Assembly (NCBI GenBank): GCA_009781325.1 | Contig: WQYJ01000028.1 | Location: 1 to 15,352, forward strand | DNA from: Propionibacteriaceae bacterium | Lineage (GTDB): Bacteria > Actinomycetota > Actinomycetes > Propionibacteriales > Propionibacteriaceae | Direction: 5' to 3' | Length of the DNA: 15,352 nucleotides | Part shown: positions 6,502 through 12,760 of the stretch, piece by piece | Numbering within the stretch: position 1 is the first letter of the stretch | Layout: every line of letters begins with the position of its first letter | The notes under the pieces: model-generated | Seen by the model: the letters and a program-made list of their open reading frames with translations, nothing else | What the model was told of the DNA's origin: nothing | Database searches by the model: none | Made by a program: the position numbers and the translations under genes

Positions 6502-7902
6502 ATGGCAGACATCGACACCACTGACCTGAAGAAGACTTCCCTTGTTTCTTCACTGTTTGGTACCAATGTGCGCCAATACACCATGGTCATTGCTCTGGTG
6601 CTGCTGCTCATCTTCTTCCAATGGCAGACCCACGGGCGGATGCTCACCTCGTCGAACTTCCAGAACCTGGTGATGGGCAATGCCTACGTACTGATCCTGG
6701 CGATGGGGATGCTCATGGTCATCGTCATCGGGCAGATCGATCTGTCGGTGGGCTCGGTTGCAGGTTTTGTGGGGATGATGGTGGCGATCTCTGCGCGTGA
6801 CTTGGGGGTCTCGTGGTGGATTGCTGTGCTGATCGGGGTTCTGATTGGTGTGGCGGTCGGTTCCTGGCAGGGCTTCTGGCTTGCGAAAATGGGAATCCCG
6901 GGCTTCATCTCCACCCTGGCTGGGATGATGATGTTCCGCGGTGCTGTCATCTGGGTCAGCCGCTCGATTTCTGTGCCCGCACCCAAAGAACTGCGGTTCT
7001 TGAGTTCGGGTTATCTGCCTGAGTGGGGTCCAGCTTTTACGCAGATGAACAATTCGACCTTGGTGTTGGGGATTGTTGGGATTGCTGCAGTCGTCTTCTT
7101 CCAAGTACGAGCCCGAGCTAAGCAGGTGAAAGCCTCCGGTGCTGCGGCTCCTGTGTGGGCGCTGATCGTACGTCTGGCTCTGATCTCTGGGGTGATTGGG
7201 TATGTGACGTGGATCTTCGGCTCGGGCAGGCCGGGGACATCCTTCCCCGTTGTCGGGCTCATCGTGCTCGCTCTGATTCTGATCTACCACACCGTGACCA
7301 CCCGTACTCCTTTTGGGCGCAATATCTATGCGGTGGGCGGGAATAAAGCGGCTGCTGCACTGTCCGGGGTGAACGTGGCGCGTACCTATTTCTTCACGAT
7401 GCTGAACATGTCTTTCCTGTCTTCACTGGCAGGGATTTTGTTTATCGGCCGTGCGACAGCGGCCGGCCCTGACCTGGGTACGGGGTGGGAGCTCGATGCC
7501 ATCGCGGCTGTCTTCATCGGCGGCGCGGCGGTGTCTGGCGGCATCGGTACGATCATGGGTTCCATGATCGGTGCCATGGTGATGGCTGTGCTGAACTCCG
7601 GCCTGATGGCCATGGGCGTCGGTGCAGATCGTACCCAGGTCATCAAGGGTCTGGTCCTGCTGGCTGCTGTTGCCTTCGATGTGTGGAATAAGCAAGCCGG
7701 GCGGCCTTCGATTATCGGGCACCTGATGAAGAACTTCTCCAAAGACCCACCTGCCGAGCAGGAAGGCGATCCGGGGAATGAAATACCTGGTCAAAGCCAG
7801 GTTTTACCTCAAGACTTCGACGCGGATTCTCCCAGCAATGACGTCGAGGGAATTGATGAAATGATCCGAACGGACTCTGACAAGAAAGAAGGAAACAAAT
7901 GA
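6502..7902 (+). CDS. mmsB: Multiple-monosaccharide ABC transporter permease (MmsB/GguB type)
   Basis: The 466-residue protein consists of repeated hydrophobic segments from about residue 27 to 394 and is an integral membrane permease of the branched-chain amino acid/ribose-xylose permease superfamily. The conserved IGQIDLSVGSVAGF block is at 76-89 and the GGNKAAAALSGV loop is in the middle. The FIGGAAVSGGIGTIMGS motif lies near the C-terminal membrane segments. The ATG follows a weak purine-rich GAAAAGAGA. After the last membrane segment there is an unusual acidic, proline-containing cytoplasmic tail of about 70 residues (396-466), longer than typical family members. The stop overlaps the chvE start by four bases (ATGA), so the two are translationally coupled. 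Confidence 0.93.
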   Translation: MADIDTTDLKKTSLVSSLFGTNVRQYTMVIALVLLLIFFQWQTHGRMLTSSNFQNLVMGNAYVLILAMGMLMVIVIGQIDLSVGSVAGFVGMMVAISARDLGVSWWIAVLIGVLIGVAVGSWQGFWLAKMGIPGFISTLAGMMMFRGAVIWVSRSISVPAPKELRFLSSGYLPEWGPAFTQMNNSTLVLGIVGIAAVVFFQVRARAKQVKASGAAAPVWALIVRLALISGVIGYVTWIFGSGRPGTSFPVVGLIVLALILIYHTVTTRTPFGRNIYAVGGNKAAAALSGVNVARTYFFTMLNMSFLSSLAGILFIGRATAAGPDLGTGWELDAIAAVFIGGAAVSGGIGTIMGSMIGAMVMAVLNSGLMAMGVGADRTQVIKGLVLLAAVAFDVWNKQAGRPSIIGHLMKNFSKDPPAEQEGDPGNEIPGQSQVLPQDFDADSPSNDVEGIDEMIRTDSDKKEGNK

Positions 7903-8990
7903 AATTGAAGAAAATCGCGGCGGTTTTCGCTGCTGCTGCGCTAGGGCTATCGGTCCTGGCCGGTTGCGGTGATGGCGGACGTACGGCCGATCCCTCTGAG
8001 ACGGCCAATCCTGGATTCGCTGCTGATTCGTTGATCGGTGTCTCCCTGCCATGGCTCGGAACACAGAACTGGAAAGAAGCTATGGACATGTTCGGTTCAG
8101 AGCTCGAAGGCGCTGGATATCAGGCCATGGTGCAGTCGGCTGACAACAAGGTACCTCAACAGCAGCAGCAGATTGAGGCAATGATTGATGCAGGAGTGTC
8201 CGTGCTGGTCGTTGCGCCTGTTGATGGTTCACAGCTTGGTTCTGTCCTGGAGAAGGCAAAGGATGCCGGCATCTGGGTCATCGGGTATGACCGCCTGATT
8301 GAGAACACCAAGGCTGTGGACGCGGTCGTACAGTTCGGTTCGATCAAGACCGGTGAGGTTCAGGGACAGTCCCTGCTCGACGGCTTGGCAGCCCGCAAGG
8401 GTGACGGCCCGTACAACATCGAGCTCTTCGGCGGCGGCCCTGCTGATCCCAATGCACCGAACTTCTTCACCGGTGCGATGAGCGTACTCCAGCCGAAGAT
8501 CGATGACGGCACACTCGTGATCGTTTCCGGTGAGGTTGATTTCAATGTCGTGGCAACCCCTGACTGGTCAAACCAGAAGGCTCAGGTACGCATGGACTCC
8601 CTGCTGGCTGCGCACTACGCTGACAAGACCATCGACGGCGTACTGTCACCCAACGACGGCATTGCCCGCGCGATCCTCACCGCATGTGAAGATGCCGGAC
8701 AACCGGTGCCTGTGGTTGATGGCCTCGACGCTGAGAATGAGTCAGTGATCTCGGTCTGGCAGGGCATCCAGTGGTCCACGGTCTACAAGCCGACGGATAA
8801 GCTTGTTGCCGAAACCATCCGCCTGATCAACATCCTCCAGAAGGGACAGGCCCTGCCTGCTGGCAATGAGACAGCCGAAAACGGTTCCAAGACCGTCCAG
8901 GTCTTCGCTCTAGAACCAGTAGCCGTAACCAAGGACAACGCGAAGGAAGTCTTCGCCAACGATCCCGAGCGTCTGGCTCTGCTGGTGTAA
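7899..8990 (+). CDS. chvE: Multiple-monosaccharide ABC transporter substrate-binding lipoprotein (ChvE type)
   Basis: The 363-residue protein is the sugar receptor of the MmsAB importer. It has a lipoprotein signal peptide: basic MKLKK, a hydrophobic stretch, and lipobox LAGC with Cys23 as the acylated residue. In a Gram-positive cell it would be anchored to the outer face of the membrane. The mature part is a periplasmic-binding-protein fold of the ribose/galactose/ChvE group, with landmarks SLPWLGTQNWKEAMDMF, QQQQIEAMIDAGVSVLVVAPVDGS, WVIGYDRLI, VLSPNDGIARAI and TVYKPTDKLVAETI. The ATG overlaps the mmsB stop, with GAAGGAA as ribosome site. The operon ends here, with a strong hairpin 14 bp downstream. 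No sugar kinase, isomerase or hydrolase lies adjacent. Confidence 0.93.
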   Translation: MKLKKIAAVFAAAALGLSVLAGCGDGGRTADPSETANPGFAADSLIGVSLPWLGTQNWKEAMDMFGSELEGAGYQAMVQSADNKVPQQQQQIEAMIDAGVSVLVVAPVDGSQLGSVLEKAKDAGIWVIGYDRLIENTKAVDAVVQFGSIKTGEVQGQSLLDGLAARKGDGPYNIELFGGGPADPNAPNFFTGAMSVLQPKIDDGTLVIVSGEVDFNVVATPDWSNQKAQVRMDSLLAAHYADKTIDGVLSPNDGIARAILTACEDAGQPVPVVDGLDAENESVISVWQGIQWSTVYKPTDKLVAETIRLINILQKGQALPAGNETAENGSKTVQVFALEPVAVTKDNAKEVFANDPERLALLV

Positions 8991-9003
8991 TTAAATAACC
9001 TAG

Positions 9004-9050
9004 TAGTGGGCGTATTTTAGCCGCAAGTTGCGGTTAGGATACGCCCACTA
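9004..9050 (+). terminator. Long hairpin after chvE, likely operon terminator
   Basis: A 21-bp stem (9004-9024 with 9030-9050), fully paired if three G-U wobbles are allowed, closes a 5-base loop. The outer 12 bp (TAGTGGGCGTAT and its complement) are perfect. Only a short CTTT follows, not a proper U-run, so it would be a U-poor terminator of the kind common in actinobacteria. It is unrelated in sequence to the REP-like palindromes next to it. Confidence 0.75.
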
Positions 9051-9062
9051 AGCTTTCCCCCA

Positions 9063-9098
9063 CCGGTCATCCTGCCAAAGGCAGGACCCCCGGCAGCC
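9063..9098. repeat. REP-like palindrome, forward copy
   Basis: CCGGTCATCCTGCC-AAA-GGCAGGACCCCCGG plus CAGCC is the same palindrome as at 748-784, with a one-base-shorter arrangement at the loop. It sits 12 bp after the chvE terminator. The stretch 9099-9171 between it and the next pair holds nothing recognisable. Confidence 0.85.
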
Positions 9099-9171
9099 GA
9101 AGTAAGGACTGTGGTACAGATCTATACCCAAGACCCAACGTCACCCCCGGTTAATAGAGAAGATCCCACCA

Positions 9172-9289
9172 CCAGTCATCCTGCCGAAGGCAGGACCCCC
9201 GGCGGCCGACGCATGGACTTGAAGAAGAAAAGCTTTACCACAGTCCATACGTTGTCTGCCGGGGGTCCTGCCTTCGGCAGGATGACCGG
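9172..9289. repeat. REP-like inverted pair (BIME-like element)
   Basis: A forward palindrome (9172-9207, with CCAG in place of CCGG) and a reverse one (9254-9289) face each other. Inside them the flanks CGCATGGACT and AGTCCATACG are also nearly complementary, so the whole 118 bp can fold into one long cruciform with a loop around AAGAAAAGCTTTACCAC. The inner sequence AAGCTTTACCACAG is shared with the pairs at 12331-12450 and 12543-12661, so the pair moves or duplicates as a unit. Confidence 0.85.
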
Positions 9290-9290
9290 G

Positions 9291-9330
9291 GGGTGAGTCC
9301 CATTGACCGGGGGTGAGTCCCATTGACCGG
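9291..9330. repeat. Perfect 20-bp tandem repeat, two copies
   Basis: Positions 9291-9310 and 9311-9330 are identical; the unit begins GGGTGAGTCC and ends with CCATTGACCGG. It directly abuts the reverse REP-like palindrome and ends 36 bp after the 3' end of the minus-strand LRR gene. Confidence 0.9.
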
Positions 9331-9366
9331 GCGGTGCTAAATCATCCCCTTTGTCCCATTCTTCGC

Positions 9367-12174
9367 TTATCGGGCCTGGCGTCGAAGCATTCCCATGCTG
9401 AATAGCGCAGCACCACCGATAACAAGGACAGCCACCCATCCCAAGCTTCCACTCGGCAGGGACGTACCGCCAGTCGGAACATCAGGACCAGCCATGCGTA
9501 CATTGAAGGCTATTCTCACAAGCCCGGAGTTCATACCGGTGAGAGTCACCGTATGAGCACCAGCGGCAAAATTCTTGGGAATAGTGAATGTCACAGTCAC
9601 TGTTCCATTAGGTAAGGCCCTAAACGTGCCCACGTTGATGGGAGTTGAGTTCACAACAACTGTCACGTCTTCTCCAGGGAGGAAACCGAACCCTAGTGCA
9701 GTTAGAGATTCACCAGCAACAACAGATGCCTTGGAAACAGCCGCAGAGATGAAGTTTAGAGGAATCGAATCACCAATCTGGTTATCATTCAACAGAACGG
9801 TCACATCATAGTTCCCCGGAGTCTTCGAAGTCAGCTTCACAAAGTATGTTCCATCGCCGTTGTCAATAATGTTTGACACAGTAAGACCTGAAGGAGCATC
9901 AACACTCAAGTCTTCTGCAAATCCGGTGAGAGGGTTTCCATCTGCATCATTCAGAGTCACGATCAGGGAATACAAATCATTGCCATTTGCCAGGCGCGCC
10001 TCTCCACTAGTAAGCGAACCAAAAACTTGGCTCTTCTCGACAGTCGAATTTTCTACTGACGGATCGGGGGTCGGAGTAGGTGGAGGTGTCGTGGGACCGG
10101 GGGTAGTCGGCCCAGGTGTCGTCGGGGCAGATGTGGTGGGAGCAGCAGTCGTCGGAGGCGCTGTGGTCGGGGCCTCAGTAGTCGGAGCCTCAGTAGTCGG
10201 AGGCACCGTCGTCGGAGGCACCGTCGTCGGAGGCGTAGTCGTAGGAGCCTCAGTAGTCGGAGGCGTAGTCGTAGGAGGCGTAGTCGTAGGAGCCTCAGTA
10301 GTCGGAGGCGCGGTCGTCGGAGGCATAGTCGTCGGAGCCTCAGTCGTCGGATCAGGCGTACTAGAAGCAATAACATTAAACTTTATCTGCCCAGAGAAGA
10401 AGCTCACCAAAGCTGACGAAGTTGTCTCCGACGCACATGGCCCATAACTTGAATATTCTCGACAAGGAGCAGTGAAACTATCGCTCCAACTCAAGGTAAC
10501 TTGACCAACAGAATTAAAGGTCACAGTGCCGGCTGCCGCGTTGATTGTTGCATTTCCGCTTGCCACCGACCAAGTGATCGGGTGAGGAGAATTCGATGCA
10601 GTAGCTACCGCTGGCAAAGGTTGCGTACTTCCGGCTTCAGGACTCTGGGCGGATAGAATGGTTTGTTTGGTCAGACTGTAATCCCAAACACCATCTTGAT
10701 TTACATAGGGAACTCTGTCCCAGAGCGGGCCTATGTTCTCCCAATCAAGGGAAGACAGGTCCATGATCTGGTTTCCTTCCAAGGTCCAGTTGTGGGTGAA
10801 TTCCCAATAGTCATATGTGGTATCGCAGTCCAAGGAGCAGTCAGGATCACCACTGCGAAGAATGGTGCTGGTGTTCAAGAAGTCTGAAAGAGGTGAAATA
10901 TCGGAGATCTTATTGCCAGACAGGTATAACGTGTCCAGATCCGTGAAAGCAGCAAGCGGAGCAATATCAGTGATCTGGTTATTCATCAGAGAGAGCATCC
11001 CCAAATTACCCTTCGCCAACGCCGAAAGTCCGGTCACCTCTGAGATATTATTGTCATCCAGGACTAGATACTCAAGCTTGCTCAAGTTAATTAATCCAGA
11101 TAAGTCACTGATTTGATTATCGGCTAATGTCAAGAACGTGATGTTAACCAACGTACTCAATCCTGACAAGTCCTCAATTCGGTTATTATCTAGGGATATG
11201 CGCGCAAGGGTAACCAGCGAACTCAATCCCGACAAATCACTGATTTGGTTATTACCTAGATAGAGGATCTGAAGCCTCGGCAAACTACTTAACCCTGATA
11301 AGTCTTCAATTCGATTATCATTCACCATCAGAGTCCGAAGGTTTTCCAACCCAGCCAAGGGCCTGAGGTCGCTAATCTGATTCTTCCCAAGATTCAGCCA
11401 TGTAAGATTTACTAACCCCGAGAATTGTCCAGCGTCGCTAATCTGATTATCCTGCAAGTTGAGTGTAGTCAATTTTGGAATGCTAGCTACTGAAGCAAGA
11501 TCGAGACCTGGCATACCATGCAAGGTCAAACTTGTTAGGTTTGTCAGGCTCTCCAGCGGCGAGATGTCGGTTAGGGGATTGTAGCCAACATCCAGATAGT
11601 TCAGATCAGCCAGCCCAACCAGTGGAGTGAGGTCACTAATCTGATTCTTCGATAGAACTAGCCATTCCATACCCGTCAACCCGGCTAACGGAGATAGATC
11701 ACTAATCTGATTCCCTGGTAATTCCAAACCCGTTAAGTTTGTCAGCCCGCTTATTGGTGTCAGATCGCTGATCTGGCCGCCAGAAATTTGCAAATACGTT
11801 AGCGAGGTTTGAGTGGCGAGTGGAGTGAGGTCACTGATCGATGAATCCCAAAAACCGACACTCTCAAGACTAGGGTCATTGAGATTTTGCAATCCCTCTA
11901 AAGTCGAGACACCCCGACAATAAATGTTATGTTCCCAACCTTCTTCGGCAGCGGCGGCTGCAAGATTGTCAAGGTCTTCCTGAACGAGGATGCCTTCATG
12001 GGCGGGCTGAAGATTGTAGTACCAATCCATGATGCCTATGATGCACTCCGTCAGATTCTGATCTTCAATGATCGAATCGACCGCTGCGCTGGGCACGGCA
12101 GTGGCGACAACTGCTCCGATGGCAAGAGCTGCACCGAGAACAAGACTGATGGTTCGAGAAAGTGGTGACTTCAT
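9367..12174 (-). CDS. Secreted internalin-like leucine-rich-repeat surface protein, Thr/Pro-linker paralogue
   Basis: The 935-residue protein starts at the ATG at 12174, which has GGAGGAA just upstream and matches its paralogue. An ORF extension to 12261 precedes the predicted transcription start and is not used. Order: signal peptide (1-31); cap domain with Cys44 and Cys86; about 15 repeats of 22 residues (103-432), consensus LxxLxLxxNQISDLSPLxGLTN; an insert and a last half-repeat (NQIMDLSSLDW, 468-478); and an Ig-like region (515-602). A Thr/Pro-rich linker follows (606-703, PTTEAPTTTPPTT style), then an invasin/Big-type Ig-like domain (706-811) and a second Ig-like domain (813-895). The C-terminus is PTGGTSLPSGS, a hydrophobic segment (911-930) and RRQAR. 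The repeats resemble Listeria internalins, pointing to adhesion or ligand binding at the cell surface. The anchor lacks a classic LPXTG. The ligand is unknown. Confidence 0.88.
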   Translation of the reverse strand: MKSPLSRTISLVLGAALAIGAVVATAVPSAAVDSIIEDQNLTECIIGIMDWYYNLQPAHEGILVQEDLDNLAAAAAEEGWEHNIYCRGVSTLEGLQNLNDPSLESVGFWDSSISDLTPLATQTSLTYLQISGGQISDLTPISGLTNLTGLELPGNQISDLSPLAGLTGMEWLVLSKNQISDLTPLVGLADLNYLDVGYNPLTDISPLESLTNLTSLTLHGMPGLDLASVASIPKLTTLNLQDNQISDAGQFSGLVNLTWLNLGKNQISDLRPLAGLENLRTLMVNDNRIEDLSGLSSLPRLQILYLGNNQISDLSGLSSLVTLARISLDNNRIEDLSGLSTLVNITFLTLADNQISDLSGLINLSKLEYLVLDDNNISEVTGLSALAKGNLGMLSLMNNQITDIAPLAAFTDLDTLYLSGNKISDISPLSDFLNTSTILRSGDPDCSLDCDTTYDYWEFTHNWTLEGNQIMDLSSLDWENIGPLWDRVPYVNQDGVWDYSLTKQTILSAQSPEAGSTQPLPAVATASNSPHPITWSVASGNATINAAAGTVTFNSVGQVTLSWSDSFTAPCREYSSYGPCASETTSSALVSFFSGQIKFNVIASSTPDPTTEAPTTMPPTTAPPTTEAPTTTPPTTTPPTTEAPTTTPPTTVPPTTVPPTTEAPTTEAPTTAPPTTAAPTTSAPTTPGPTTPGPTTPPPTPTPDPSVENSTVEKSQVFGSLTSGEARLANGNDLYSLIVTLNDADGNPLTGFAEDLSVDAPSGLTVSNIIDNGDGTYFVKLTSKTPGNYDVTVLLNDNQIGDSIPLNFISAAVSKASVVAGESLTALGFGFLPGEDVTVVVNSTPINVGTFRALPNGTVTVTFTIPKNFAAGAHTVTLTGMNSGLVRIAFNVRMAGPDVPTGGTSLPSGSLGWVAVLVIGGAALFSMGMLRRQAR
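10069..10350. repeat. Degenerate 15-bp tandem repeats encoding the Thr/Pro linker
   Basis: On the plus strand the DNA is built from variants of GGAGGCGTAGTCGTA and GGAGCCTCAGTAGTC in mixed order, with a longer 30-bp period in places. Read on the minus strand they give five-residue units such as TTTPP and TTEAP. Every unit is a multiple of three, so copy-number change keeps the frame. Long open frames in the other frames here come from the repeat and are not genes. Confidence 0.85.
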
Positions 12175-12241
12175 CGGTTCCTCCACAATGAGAAAAAAGG
12201 TCGGGCAAAGGCAAGACGACAATCCTGTGCCTCCAAACGTT

Positions 12242-12271
12242 ATTCTTCTCCTGGGTGACACATGGTGTCAA
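12242..12271 (-). promoter_or_regulatory. Predicted promoter of the first LRR gene
   Basis: Read on the minus strand: a perfect TTGACA (12271-12266), an 18-bp spacer, then AAGAAT (12247-12242). AGGAGAAGAAT around the -10 is conserved at the same distance upstream of the paralogous LRR gene. Transcription would start near 12235, giving a leader of about 60 bases that ends in GTGGAGGAACC. A palindrome, TGACAC-ATG-GTGTCA (12256-12270), covers the -35 and spacer and may be an operator. Confidence 0.5.
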
Positions 12272-12330
12272 ATAGTGTTCATATATCAAAATGGGCGGAC
12301 ACGTTTTGTGACAATGGGGAGTTCAACACA

Positions 12331-12450
12331 CCGGTCATCCTGCCGCTAGGCAGGACCCCCGGCGGCCGAAGTATGGACTTGAAGAAGTAAAGCTTTACCA
12401 CAGACCCTACGTCGGCTGCCGGGGGTCCTGCCTGACGGCAGGATGACCGG
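12331..12450. repeat. REP-like inverted pair, first copy of a duplicated module
   Basis: A forward palindrome (12331-12367) and a reverse palindrome (12414-12450) flank the shared centre TTGAAGAAGTAAAGCTTTAC. The pair and its right flank (12331-12506) are repeated at 12543-12717 with about six substitutions and one indel, so they are one duplicated module of about 176 bp. It lies upstream of the first LRR gene and downstream of the second. Confidence 0.88.
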
Positions 12451-12505
12451 AGGGCAGATTCTGGGGGTCGGCTGGATGCCAAGGGGCGCATGAACGTGAC
12501 GAAGG

Positions 12506-12534
12506 GTGACAATGGGCACGGTCCCTTTTGTCAC
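12506..12534. repeat. GTGACAA...TTGTCAC inverted repeat between the duplicated modules
   Basis: Arms GTGACAA and TTGTCAC with inner GGG and CCC form a hairpin. It belongs with the elements at 1051-1079 and 12707-12749 by its GTGAC ends and GG(G)AC/GTCC core. It occupies most of the gap between the two copies of the REP module. Confidence 0.6.
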
Positions 12535-12542
12535 ACCCATCC

Positions 12543-12661
12543 CCGGTCATCCTGCCGCAGGCAGGACCTCCGGCGGCCGAAGTATTGACTTGAAGAAGTA
12601 AAGCTTTACCACAGACCCTACGTCGGCTGCCGGGGGTCCTGCCTGACGGCAGGATGACCGG
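12543..12661. repeat. REP-like inverted pair, second copy of the duplicated module
   Basis: A forward palindrome (12543-12578, with CTCC in place of CCCC) and a reverse palindrome (12625-12661) surround the same centre as the first copy. The module continues to 12717 with the flank GGGGGTCGGCTGGATGCCAA. Both copies end in GTGACGAAGGG, the left arm of a GTGAC hairpin, so the module junctions coincide with hairpin arms. Confidence 0.88.
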
Positions 12662-12706
12662 AGGGCAGCTTCCGGGGGTCGGCTGGATGCCAATGGGTGC
12701 ATGAAC

Positions 12707-12749
12707 GTGACGAAGGGGACGGGCCTGTCGCGTCCGTCCCCTTCGTCAC
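12707..12749 (-). terminator. Perfect 16-bp hairpin downstream of the second LRR gene
   Basis: GTGACGAAGGGGACGG (12707-12722) and its exact complement (12734-12749) enclose an 11-base loop, starting 12 bp after the minus-strand stop codon at 12761. The position and stability fit a terminator, but no U-run follows on the minus strand. Sequence similarity ties it to the GTGACA-type repeats at 1051 and 12506, so it may be a repeat recruited as a terminator. Confidence 0.65.
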
Positions 12750-12760
12750 ATCAATATCAG

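Noticed and set aside
9860..10447. A 195-codon plus-strand frame full of Val/Gly repeats opposite the LRR gene.
   Set aside because: It is the antisense reading of the Thr/Pro repeat DNA. It has no ribosome site, and the minus-strand frame is a full-length recognisable protein.
12175..12261. An in-frame 29-codon N-terminal extension of the first LRR protein starting at 12261.
   Set aside because: It overlaps the predicted promoter, encodes no signal peptide at the new N-terminus, and is not shared by the paralogue, whereas the ATG at 12174 has a strong ribosome site and a typical signal peptide.
12256..12270. TGACAC-ATG-GTGTCA near the first LRR promoter considered as another site for the LacI regulator.
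   Set aside because: The half-sites are separated by five bases instead of four and the central CpG is missing, so it does not fit the pattern at 3609 and 4788. It may be a site for a different protein.
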